Source: CAZJJK01 sp964546285
Lineage (GTDB): Bacteria; Spirochaetota; Spirochaetia; Treponematales; Breznakiellaceae
Reading direction: 5' to 3'
Length of the DNA: 16,451 nt
NCBI GenBank assembly: GCA_964546285.1
Contig: CAZJJK010000073.1
Span: forward strand, 1 to 16,451
The position numbers and the translations under genes were made by a program. The notes under the pieces were generated by a model. It was not told the origin of the DNA. It did not search any database and was given only the letters and a program-made list of their open reading frames with translations. Positions 1 through 6,832 of this stretch are shown here, piece by piece (position 1 is the stretch's first letter; each line of letters opens with the position of its first letter).

Positions 1-131
1 GGGAATCGTAGCTTATTCTTTGTATTATTGCAAGTTGATGCTTTTTCAGCAGGCCTTAGCTTATTATTTGTAGATGGTTGAGGTATCTTCAACAAAATTG
101 ACAGCAGTTTGAAATTTATACGCCTGGGCTT
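1..131. other. Gene-free left edge, 3' flank of the LarA-like gene
   Basis: This stretch follows the stop codon of the minus-strand LarA-like gene and contains no convincing gene. An imperfect 16-bp direct repeat is present (TAGCTTATTCTTTGTA at 9-24, TAGCTTATTATTTGTA at 57-72, one mismatch). On the minus strand there is a weak 5-bp hairpin (GTTGA/TCAAC, about 81-97) with no T-run behind it, so no clear intrinsic terminator can be assigned. Confidence 0.5.
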
Positions 132-1514
132 TTATCCCGCGTTGAATTTTCCACGTTCAGCCCAAAGCCCAAGTGCTGGATTAGGAACAAAGAAAATACG
201 TTCCCCGTTGTCTAAAACATTCCAGCCAACCAGTAGTTTATCTATATCATAACGCGTCAAAGCCTCATTAAGATCTCCCCATTCATAACCGACTCCCTCA
301 ATTTCCTGACGACTAATACGCGGACCGGGGCAATAGCGTATGGTGAAGCGGCCTTCGCTTGATCCATGAATGAGGTGGGCGGCGGCGGAAAGCGCTCCGG
401 CTAATTCAGGATCGGCGGCGACTTTAGCGCGTATTTCCGGGCTAGTGCGGTATCCATGCCGACGGATAAGAGCGTCAATGCCGGGATCCTCACCAAAACG
501 TTCCAACCCGGGCGCTAAAATTAAAAGTTCACCGCCGTCCGCTAAAGCCATACGAGTCCGGTAAACGGCTTTGTTGCCCAGCCAGGTGCTACGGAATTCT
601 TCAGGGTCAAGATAAACGACAGCTTTTTGTATCGGTTCATCTAAAAGATCGATGTTTACCTGAGCCGCTAACGCGGCCGCTTTTTCAAAACAGTCTCGGC
701 CAAAACCGATAAATAGGCCTCTTACCGCCAAGGAACCGCGCGGAGCGCCTTTTTTCGCCGCTTCTTCGTCACTTCTTCGGCCAACCACGGTGAGGACCCA
801 GAGTATAGGCGGTAGCTGATCGCCGAAACGCTTGAAGCCTTCATCCAGTAAAGCGCGGACTGGCGTATTGGCTCGGCCCATCATTTTTTCCATGCCATAA
901 GCTGCGCCGGCGAAATGGCTCTTATCAATGCCCTCTTTCCCGCCGGTCCCGACAAAAATGTTTTTAAGGTGATTGGCCATACCGACAACCTCATGCGGTA
1001 CGATCTGCCCAAGGGAGATTATTAGTGAGTATCCGCCATCCCTCAATTCGCGGTTTACTTGGACTGGAAAGTCATAATTCACCGCCTCGTTGGTAACGTT
1101 TTTTACAAAGGCGGCTTCCAGCCGACCTAATTCAACTACCGCGTTTCTCCAATCGTGGACGCGGAATTTATCTAAAGGCGTTTGCGGAAACATACGCGTT
1201 AGTTCACCTTCTGTCATGGGGACATGGGTTCCTAGCGCTGGCATTACGGCGCCCAGCCTATCGCCTCGGGAGCTTTTCATTAATTCTCTCGCCGCGATAT
1301 CGCTTAAGAAGCCCGCTTTTGAATGAAAACGGGTAGCGTCCGGAGGCAGAAGCAAGACCTTTCCGTCCTTTGGCGTATTCGGCTTGCCTCCAGCGAAGGC
1401 AGCGCCCTTTTTCTGAATATCGCTATCCGCTTTTGTTAAGGCTTCTGAGAAAAGGTGATCAAGAACTGAATCGGATAAATCTTCCGTGATGGATCCCTGG
1501 CTTACATACGTCAT
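132..1514 (-). CDS. LarA-family nickel-pincer racemase/epimerase; putative D-mannonate/D-gluconate 2-epimerase
   Basis: Likely a cytoplasmic 2-hydroxyacid racemase/epimerase of the lactate racemase (LarA, DUF2088) superfamily, which uses a nickel-pincer nucleotide (NPN). Numbering from the ATG at 1514 (460 aa), the family residues are visible: D59-A-T-R62 (NPN phosphate contact), LGTH97xPMT (first catalytic His), PH174 (second catalytic His), K184 (covalent NPN lysine) and H200 (nickel ligand). The H-K-H spacing of 10 and 16 residues equals that of Lactobacillus plantarum LarA (H174, K184, H200). The open frame extends to a GTG at 1520, but that codon lies inside the Shine-Dalgarno GGAGGTGAT, so the ATG at 1514 is preferred. 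The gene starts 12 nt after the UxuB-like gene and is surely cotranscribed with it. That context suggests a sugar-acid substrate, with C2 epimerisation of mannonate to gluconate the best guess. True lactate racemase or another hydroxyacid racemase cannot be excluded. Family 0.9, substrate about 0.5. Confidence 0.85.
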   Translation of the reverse strand: MTYVSQGSITEDLSDSVLDHLFSEALTKADSDIQKKGAAFAGGKPNTPKDGKVLLLPPDATRFHSKAGFLSDIAARELMKSSRGDRLGAVMPALGTHVPMTEGELTRMFPQTPLDKFRVHDWRNAVVELGRLEAAFVKNVTNEAVNYDFPVQVNRELRDGGYSLIISLGQIVPHEVVGMANHLKNIFVGTGGKEGIDKSHFAGAAYGMEKMMGRANTPVRALLDEGFKRFGDQLPPILWVLTVVGRRSDEEAAKKGAPRGSLAVRGLFIGFGRDCFEKAAALAAQVNIDLLDEPIQKAVVYLDPEEFRSTWLGNKAVYRTRMALADGGELLILAPGLERFGEDPGIDALIRRHGYRTSPEIRAKVAADPELAGALSAAAHLIHGSSEGRFTIRYCPGPRISRQEIEGVGYEWGDLNEALTRYDIDKLLVGWNVLDNGERIFFVPNPALGLWAERGKFNAG

Positions 1515-1526
1515 CATCACCTCCGC

Positions 1527-3098
1527 CTATGCCAGAAAATTTCGGATTAGGGCACGAACAGCTCCGGGGCCGGATAACATCGCCGCCGTCAATTCCTCCA
1601 CCCGTTTACCAACAGGTCCAGCCTCATAGAGATTGCTTCCCATAACATTAGCTGAAGCAATTAGATCGTGGAAAACCGCCGATGAGCCGCTTTTCCCTAA
1701 TACAGCTTGGTTACCAGCGCGCGTAAGCGCTTCCTTCATAGGATCATCTTCTAATGAAAAGCTTTGGCCCGAATCGTCAACACCAAGGGTGTACCGCAGA
1801 AAACCGGCGACCGGCAAGAGAACAATGTCCAACATAGAATCCGGTAAACCAGCTTTTTTTCCGGCGAACCAAGTGTCCATAAAACGCGGTTTCATTTTAG
1901 TTGAGGCGTTAAGGGCTATTCGCATTGGATCATCGGGAATATTGGGGTTATTGAGTCTAGCCCGGGTGTCGGCGGCAAACCGCGCACAGTCCATCTTCCT
2001 GGGATTCTTTATTGTTTTTGATACGAGCTCAACAATCTTGTCAATCAAGGTCGCTAAATCCGGGTCCCGCATAGCGCGATAGATTCCGTATTTACCTCTA
2101 TACCCCAAGAGGACGCCAAGTCCCGCGATTGTGGAATGGCTCATATTAAGAATCCTAAGTTTCATATCTTCATACTTTTTTATATCCTCATACGCTTGCT
2201 CAAGGAGCACACCCTCCGCTCGCTCAAAATCCGGCCGACCCGCCGGGAAAAGATCCTCAACCACCCAATAGCGAGTTTTCTCGGTTACGATAACGGTTGA
2301 CGCCACGCTCAGCTCGTCCATTACTCGTTTAGTCGTTTCATCGGGAGCGACAGCGATACGGTCAATCATGCAATTGGGAAAGCTGAATAAGGCCGGATCG
2401 GAAAGATAGGCGGTGAAGCCTTTTGGCGCGAAGCCTTTATCTTCCCATGCTTTCGCCATAGTCCTGACAGCGCCGCCAGTGACGCGGCCGTTTTCAGAAA
2501 AGTTTGTACAACTTACAAGGGCAAAACGTAAACCGGCCTTATACCTCTCCATGGCGAAGGCTGTCCACTTTGCCGCGTCACTCGTTAACGTGCCCGCGCT
2601 CATATCGGCCTTAGTTTTATCGGAAGTCGGTTCGGCAAAGAGGCCCTCGTGCCAAGTAAAGCCATACGCGCCTTCGGGGGCGTTGATGGTGCCCCACTGA
2701 AGTCGAGGATCAGAGGCTAATTCTTTAAGACGGTTCCAGCTTACGCTGGAAGCCTGGTCGTCAATGAATAGAAGTCGTTTTATTGCGCCTTGAATTTTAG
2801 GACTTACTTGACCCTTTTCAAAACCATAAACCAATTGAGTCGCCAGGCAGTCGCCAGCTTCCAATTCGGCGCAATATTTTGGAGAAAAGGTTTCTATTCC
2901 TACCATGCAACCGGCGGAGGGGTCCGCGTTAAGTATATCTTGAAGGATATCCCCTGTATGGCCAAAGGCCATTCTTCCCGCGGAAAAACAAATGGAACGG
3001 ATTTGAGCGTTCTGACGGTCATAGCTTGGCAGTTCAGCGTTCTTGTTTTTCCAGAACGAAGTGTCGTTTAGTAATTCTTGATTCAAGGTTCTCGTCAT
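1527..3098 (-). CDS. uxuB: D-mannonate oxidoreductase / fructuronate reductase (mannitol dehydrogenase family)
   Basis: Predicted cytoplasmic NAD(H)-dependent reductase converting D-fructuronate to D-mannonate. Residue numbers here count from the ATG at 3104. The catalytic motif of the polyol-specific long-chain dehydrogenases, K-x4-N-x2-H, is seen as K315-LRIL-N320-MS-H323, followed by the expected STIAGLG. Family motifs VSCTNFxxNG (about 197-206) and FPNCMIDRI (242-250) precede it. The N-terminal nucleotide-binding loop is unusual, SAGRMAFGH (41-49), instead of the common GxGxFxRxH form. The start at 3104 abuts the Shine-Dalgarno AGGAGG (3105-3110) with no spacer. The second in-frame ATG at 3098 gives a 6-nt spacer and is chosen here, making 523 aa. 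The gene is first in a two-gene operon with the LarA homologue and diverges from the DeoR repressor. Tagaturonate reductase (UxaB) is the main alternative, but a neighbouring UxaE and a mannonate/gluconate epimerase fit UxuB better. Confidence 0.82.
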   Translation of the reverse strand: MTRTLNQELLNDTSFWKNKNAELPSYDRQNAQIRSICFSAGRMAFGHTGDILQDILNADPSAGCMVGIETFSPKYCAELEAGDCLATQLVYGFEKGQVSPKIQGAIKRLLFIDDQASSVSWNRLKELASDPRLQWGTINAPEGAYGFTWHEGLFAEPTSDKTKADMSAGTLTSDAAKWTAFAMERYKAGLRFALVSCTNFSENGRVTGGAVRTMAKAWEDKGFAPKGFTAYLSDPALFSFPNCMIDRIAVAPDETTKRVMDELSVASTVIVTEKTRYWVVEDLFPAGRPDFERAEGVLLEQAYEDIKKYEDMKLRILNMSHSTIAGLGVLLGYRGKYGIYRAMRDPDLATLIDKIVELVSKTIKNPRKMDCARFAADTRARLNNPNIPDDPMRIALNASTKMKPRFMDTWFAGKKAGLPDSMLDIVLLPVAGFLRYTLGVDDSGQSFSLEDDPMKEALTRAGNQAVLGKSGSSAVFHDLIASANVMGSNLYEAGPVGKRVEELTAAMLSGPGAVRALIRNFLA

Positions 3099-3104
3099 TG
3101 TCAT

Positions 3105-3110
3105 CCTCCT
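3105..3110 (-). promoter_or_regulatory. Shine-Dalgarno that decides the uxuB start
   Basis: The minus strand reads AGGAGG directly abutting an ATG at 3104, with a second in-frame ATG at 3098. Zero spacing is unusable for the first ATG and 6 nt is ideal for the second, so translation most likely starts at 3098. Confidence 0.7.
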
Positions 3111-3130
3111 AGCACGCTGAACATTTTTCC

Positions 3131-3160
3131 ACTATATGCTTTCGTTACGAAAGCCGTCAA
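3131..3160 (-). promoter_or_regulatory. Sigma-70-type promoter for the uxuB-larA-like operon
   Basis: On the minus strand, TTGACG (3160-3155) and TATAGT (3136-3131) are separated by 18 bp. Predicted transcription starts near 3124, leaving a leader of about 25 nt. The whole spacer is occupied by the palindrome at 3138-3154, so a bound repressor would block RNA polymerase directly. Confidence 0.7.
3138..3154. promoter_or_regulatory. Palindromic operator, probable DeoR-family binding site
   Basis: GCTTTCGTTACGAAAGC is a perfect inverted repeat with 7-bp arms and a 3-bp centre. It sits between the -35 and -10 boxes of the minus-strand promoter. TTTCG/CGAAA-type arms resemble known operators of DeoR-family regulators. 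Eleven bases of it (3139-3149) recur in inverse orientation at 3206-3216 over the regulator's own promoter. Binding by the adjacent DeoR protein is inferred. Confidence 0.7.
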
Positions 3161-3175
3161 GAATCGATTTGTTGT

Positions 3176-3203
3176 TTGACAGATCAATACGAAAGGATAT
3201 ACT
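3176..3203 (+). promoter_or_regulatory. Sigma-70-type promoter for the deoR-uxaE-yesMN operon
   Basis: TTGACA (3176-3181) is a perfect -35 box. TATACT (3198-3203) is a near-consensus -10, with a 16-bp spacer. Predicted initiation is around 3210. ACGAAAGG repeats overlap the spacer (3189-3196) and the start region (3210-3217). Confidence 0.75.
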
Positions 3204-3217
3204 AACGTAACGAAAGG
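3189..3217 (+). promoter_or_regulatory. Tandem operator half-sites over the deoR promoter
   Basis: ACGAAAGG occurs at 3189-3196 and at 3210-3217, exactly 21 bp apart (two helical turns). The second copy is part of CGTAACGAAAG (3206-3216), the reverse complement of 11 bases of the palindrome at 3139-3149. The arrangement suits autoregulation by the DeoR protein and possibly looping to the palindrome. The GAAAGG of the second copy also serves as the Shine-Dalgarno of the GTG start at 3224. Confidence 0.6.
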
Positions 3218-3223
3218 TGCTAT

Positions 3224-4006
3224 GTGGTGAATAATAGGATAGCGACTATTTTAGATATGCTTAAAAGCAATCACCGAATTACGGTGGATCAGCTGTCCGA
3301 GCGTTTTAACGTATCCACCGTTACCGCGCGGAAAGATCTAGCCCGTCTTGAGGAAGGCGGTTATGTGGTGCGTACTCGCGGCGGAGCCGTATCCTCTTTA
3401 TCCTTTGCCGCCGCTAAGCCGATAGATGCACGACAAGCTGAGAATCCCCGAATAAAAGCTATTTTAGCCCATAAAGCCGCGAGTCTCATTCAAGATGGCG
3501 ATACCGTTTTTCTGGATTCCGGCACAACCATGGCGGCTTTAGCTGGCGAGCTTTATGGTAGGCCGATAAGGATTCTGACCCATAGTCTGCCGGTAATAGA
3601 AGCGTTAAGAGATGATGATAAAGTTTCCTTATTCGCGCTAGGCGGCATGTATAGTATACGTTCACGGTCCTTTGTCGGATCATCGGCGGTGGTGGAGCTA
3701 GATCGCTACAGCCCCGATATCGCGTTTATCGGCGCCTCCGGGGTTTCATCGGAAGGTGTATTGGCGGCTCAAAGCTTGCTGGAAGCCGATATAAAACGTA
3801 AGGTTCTCGCTATCGCGAAGACCAGTTATATCGTGGTAGATTCCAGTAAAATAGACGCCGCTTCCTTCGCGGTATTTGGGCGGCCAGATTCTTATAAGGC
3901 CTTAATCTGTGATGATGGAATAGAGGAAGAGGCGGTCGCTAGATTACGCGGCTCTGGCGTGGAGCTTATTCTTGTGACCGCTGATCAGCTCCGCGGGGGA
4001 AGCTAA
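3224..4006 (+). CDS. DeoR-family transcriptional regulator
   Basis: A 260-aa repressor of DeoR/GlpR type, normal in length for the family. The N-terminal winged helix-turn-helix covers about residues 3-57, with the recognition region VSTVTARKDLARLEEGGYVVRTRGGA split over 30-55. The C-terminal DeoRC sugar-phosphate sensor domain follows (about 75-235), including the ligand-site signature DSGTT (98-102) and GASGVSSEGVL. The start is GTG at 3224, 6 nt after GAAAGG (3212-3217). A second GTG follows at once at 3227, and the ATG at 3222 runs into a stop. The gene diverges from the uxuB-like operon across a gap full of CGAAAG repeats, so it probably represses both directions. DeoR proteins typically respond to a phosphorylated intermediate, which here could be KDG-6-phosphate or 6-phosphogluconate. 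That choice is a guess. Confidence 0.92.
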   Translation: MVNNRIATILDMLKSNHRITVDQLSERFNVSTVTARKDLARLEEGGYVVRTRGGAVSSLSFAAAKPIDARQAENPRIKAILAHKAASLIQDGDTVFLDSGTTMAALAGELYGRPIRILTHSLPVIEALRDDDKVSLFALGGMYSIRSRSFVGSSAVVELDRYSPDIAFIGASGVSSEGVLAAQSLLEADIKRKVLAIAKTSYIVVDSSKIDAASFAVFGRPDSYKALICDDGIEEEAVARLRGSGVELILVTADQLRGGS

Positions 4007-4066
4007 AGCCAGTCATTAGAGCGGCGCGTTCTTACAAGACGGCTTTGTTGGCCGGAAGGAGAAAGA

Positions 4067-5323
4067 ATGAAAGAGTTGGGAAAGTATTCGGTGGGAACCG
4101 GCGATCGTTTTGGCCGCGAGGGCGCGGCTCAGATCGCGGCTGTTAAGGCTTTGGCGGAAGCAGGGGTAAAGGTCGATATAGTTTGGAACAAGAGTAAGAG
4201 GGAACATCTTATAGTCGGTTCAAAACCGGAGGATCAGAGAGCCGCCGCGGACGCGGCCGTTAAGGAAACCGCTTGGCTTGGTTCTTACTTTGTTGACGCC
4301 GATCATATTAATAGTAACAATGTCGCTGAATTTATTGATTATTGCGATTTTTTCACTATAGATGTAGCGGATTTTATTGGTAAAAAAGCGAACGCTAATG
4401 ATATCGCCGCTTTTTTGGCAAAACGTGGCAGCCTTGTTGGAAAAACAGAGGTCCCGGGGCTTGAAGAGCCGCTTGTCGTGTCCACGGAATTGCTTAGAAG
4501 CGTCGCGGAACAGTATATATACGCCATTAAGGAAGCTGGCGTCGTCTATAGGACTATATTGAATAAAAAAGGCGCGGGCAATTTTATAACCGAAGTCTCC
4601 ATGGATGAAGCCGAGGCGCCTCAGACCCCCAGCGAACTCTACCTTGTCTTGGCCGCCTTGGCTGACGAGGGCGTTCCCGTAAATACTATCGCGCCTAAAT
4701 TTTCGGGCCGCTTTAATAAGGGGGTTGATTATGTTGGCGATGTTAAGCGCTTTATGAAAGAATTCAAAGCCGATGTCCGCGTGGTCAATTTCGCGGCCGC
4801 CAAGTTCGGACTCCCGGTCACCCTTAAATTGTCCGTTCATTCGGGGTCTGATAAGTTCTTGTTGTATGAAGGGATAGCCCGTATACTAAAGGAGACGGGA
4901 GCCGGTTTGCATCTTAAGACCGCCGGGACAACCTGGCTTGAGGAACTTATCGGTCTGGCTGAAAGCGGCGGAGAAGGTTTACGCATAGCCAAGGAAGTGT
5001 ATTATTCAGCGTTGAATCGATATGACGAATTGATAGCGCCCTACCTGCCCGTAGTCGATATCGATACAGCCCTCCTGCCTTCGGCTGAAACCGTGGAGGG
5101 GTGGACTGGCGCGGACTACGCGGCGGCTTTGCGGCATGATCAAACAAACAAGCGTTACAATCTTCATTTCCGCCAACTCTTGCATGTGGCCTACAAGATC
5201 GCGGCTGAAATGGGGGAACGGTATTTTAACGCGTTGGATCAAGCGCGGGAGCCTGTGGAACGGAATGTTCGCGTCAATCTGTTTGAACGTCATTTCCGCC
5301 CTCTGTTTTTATCTTTACATTAA
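4067..5323 (+). CDS. uxaE: UxaE-family tagaturonate/fructuronate epimerase
   Basis: A 418-aa cytoplasmic enzyme recognised as the tagaturonate epimerase (UxaE) family described in Thermotoga, which interconverts D-tagaturonate and D-fructuronate. It thereby replaces a separate altronate branch. Visible motifs are GTGDRFGREG (10-19), WNKSKREH (40-47), VDADHI (76-81), FTIDVADFIG (96-105), APKFSGRFNKGVDYVGD (209-225), LSVHSGSDKF (255-264) and LHLKTAGTTWLEE (281-293). The acidic/His residues in VDADHI and SVHSGSDK are the likely metal and catalytic site. The start is well supported by AAGGAG (4056-4061) 5 nt before the ATG. The gene lies 60 nt after deoR and 3 nt before the histidine kinase, so it is in the same transcript. 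The assignment is by remembered family motifs and context. No activity on a specific uronate can be proved from sequence. Confidence 0.75.
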   Translation: MKELGKYSVGTGDRFGREGAAQIAAVKALAEAGVKVDIVWNKSKREHLIVGSKPEDQRAAADAAVKETAWLGSYFVDADHINSNNVAEFIDYCDFFTIDVADFIGKKANANDIAAFLAKRGSLVGKTEVPGLEEPLVVSTELLRSVAEQYIYAIKEAGVVYRTILNKKGAGNFITEVSMDEAEAPQTPSELYLVLAALADEGVPVNTIAPKFSGRFNKGVDYVGDVKRFMKEFKADVRVVNFAAAKFGLPVTLKLSVHSGSDKFLLYEGIARILKETGAGLHLKTAGTTWLEELIGLAESGGEGLRIAKEVYYSALNRYDELIAPYLPVVDIDTALLPSAETVEGWTGADYAAALRHDQTNKRYNLHFRQLLHVAYKIAAEMGERYFNALDQAREPVERNVRVNLFERHFRPLFLSLH

Positions 5324-5326
5324 GCC

Positions 5327-6832
5327 ATGTCGGAGCGGCGGCGCTGGGGCATCCGCGCTAAATTGCTTGTCTTTTACGCTGTTGTCCTAGCCGCGGCGGC
5401 CGCTTTGAATTTATATGTTCAATTGACGGCTTTCCGCGCGGTTTCCGCGTTTGAGGATCGTTTATCGCGGTACCATGCCGTTCACCGTTTCAAGATTGCT
5501 TTTGACGACCACTTTTCGCGAACGGAAAGACAGTTGCGGGAAGGGTCTATCCCAGATACCGAGACAATAAACCGGGAATTTGCGGCTCTTAGCGGACTTT
5601 ACGCAATTATCGCCGTTGGTGAAAGCGAAAGTCTTAACGCGTACTTCAACGCGCAGGCGACAGGGTATGGAGTAGACGCGTATAAAAAAAATATAGCGGC
5701 GGCCATTAGTCGACGCGCCGCTGGGGAAAAAGATTGGTATTTGGACGTCGCGACCGCGGAGCGGCTTGTCGCTTATGTTGATGGCTATTTATCCATTCTT
5801 CTTTCAGAAGCTTTGGAAGCCGGGGATGAAAGGTACCGCAGCGTCGCGAGCGGCGCGATCCGTGTTCGCAATCTGTCGCTTATGGCTTTGGCGGCTTTGG
5901 CGGCGGTGCTTGGCTTTTTTGCCTGGGCTTTTTCCGCCTCTATCGCCAACCCAATCCGGACGCTGGCTCAGGCTTCAGCGCGGATGGCGGCTGGCGATCT
6001 TTCGGTTGGTGAGGTAAAGGCGGGGTCGGGCGCTGAGGTTGAGGTCTTAACCCGCTCTTTCAACGCGATGTGCCTCAGCATTAGGGGGATGGTTGACGAT
6101 CTACGCGATAAGGCGGATTTAGAAAAACAGCTACGTGAAGAAGAACGTGAGTTGATGGAAAAAGAGCGCTTGCTCCATGATGCGCAGTTTCAAGCCCTTC
6201 AGGATCAAATTCGCCCGCATTTCCTGTTCAACGCTCTTAATACCATCGCTCGGACCGCCTTATTTGAGAACGCGGGCGAAACGGAACGGCTTGCCTTAGC
6301 CTTAGCTAAATTATTGCGTTACTCGCTTGGCCCCGCCTCCTCTCTGGTTACGATCCGTGAGGAAGTGTCTATCCTCTCAGAGTATCTATCGTTTCAGGCT
6401 TTACGTTTCGGTGAACGTCTGGTCTGGGATCTTTCCGTTGACAGCCGGGCTGAAGACGTGTTGATTCCCCGTTTTACCTTACAGCCCCTAGTGGAGAATG
6501 CCGTCCGTCATGGCGTTGAGCCAATGGAAAGCGGCGGCCGCGTTTTGGTCCGCGTTAATAGACGTGGCGGCCGTGTGACGGTAAGCGTGGAGGATAGCGG
6601 AGTTGGCATGGCTCCGGAATGCGTGAAAAGGCTTTTAGGTGGTGTCGCGTCCTATCGCTCGTCTTCTCATCGGCCTACGGGCGGAGAGGAAACCGGAATA
6701 GGTGTCGCCAATGTACTGGAACGTTTGCGTTTACGCTATTCCGGACAGGAAAGGGTTTCTATTCACAGCGCTGTTGGCGGCGGAACGAGCTTTCGTATTT
6801 CCTTTCCCATATCGATAGAAGCAGTATCGTGA
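5327..6832 (+). CDS. Membrane sensor histidine kinase, YesM/LytS type (HAMP, His_kinase, HATPase_c)
   Basis: A 501-aa inner-membrane sensor kinase, partner of the response regulator directly downstream. TM1 is about residues 11-31, followed by an extracytoplasmic segment of about 150 residues (33-183) that looks all-helical and has no recognisable sugar-binding fold. TM2 is about 184-204, then a HAMP domain (about 205-258, with the conserved NPIRTLA) and a coiled coil (260-290). The His_kinase domain carries the phospho-acceptor H298 in QIRPHFLFNALNTI. The ATPase domain has an N-box LQPLVENAVRHG (386-397), G1 DSGVGM (423-428) and G2 GIGVANVLERL (457-467). All catalytic motifs are intact. The ATG lies 3 nt after the uxaE stop with no Shine-Dalgarno, which implies translational coupling. 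The signal is unknown. Given the TRAP genes downstream, a uronate or its loaded binding protein is plausible. Confidence 0.92.
   Translation: MSERRRWGIRAKLLVFYAVVLAAAAALNLYVQLTAFRAVSAFEDRLSRYHAVHRFKIAFDDHFSRTERQLREGSIPDTETINREFAALSGLYAIIAVGESESLNAYFNAQATGYGVDAYKKNIAAAISRRAAGEKDWYLDVATAERLVAYVDGYLSILLSEALEAGDERYRSVASGAIRVRNLSLMALAALAAVLGFFAWAFSASIANPIRTLAQASARMAAGDLSVGEVKAGSGAEVEVLTRSFNAMCLSIRGMVDDLRDKADLEKQLREEERELMEKERLLHDAQFQALQDQIRPHFLFNALNTIARTALFENAGETERLALALAKLLRYSLGPASSLVTIREEVSILSEYLSFQALRFGERLVWDLSVDSRAEDVLIPRFTLQPLVENAVRHGVEPMESGGRVLVRVNRRGGRVTVSVEDSGVGMAPECVKRLLGGVASYRSSSHRPTGGEETGIGVANVLERLRLRYSGQERVSIHSAVGGGTSFRISFPISIEAVS

Noticed and set aside
100..125. TTGACA near 100 followed by TATACG as a plus-strand promoter
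   Set aside because: The spacer is only about 13 bp, and it would fire antisense into the LarA-like gene.
1527..3098. Annotation as mannitol dehydrogenase or tagaturonate reductase
   Set aside because: The family alone would allow either, but UxaE and a mannonate/gluconate-type epimerase beside it make fructuronate reductase the more coherent choice. Not excluded by sequence.
4220..4840. A 206-residue open frame on the minus strand opposite uxaE
   Set aside because: It is a shadow of the uxaE reading frame with no recognisable domain, ribosome site or promoter. Several other antisense frames (for example 1633-2082 and 10109-10471) were dropped for the same reason.
6619..6828. A 70-residue N-terminal extension of the response regulator from an upstream ATG
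   Set aside because: It lies entirely within the histidine kinase gene in another frame, matches no receiver sequence, and the GTG at 6829 gives a normal receiver start with stop-start overlap.
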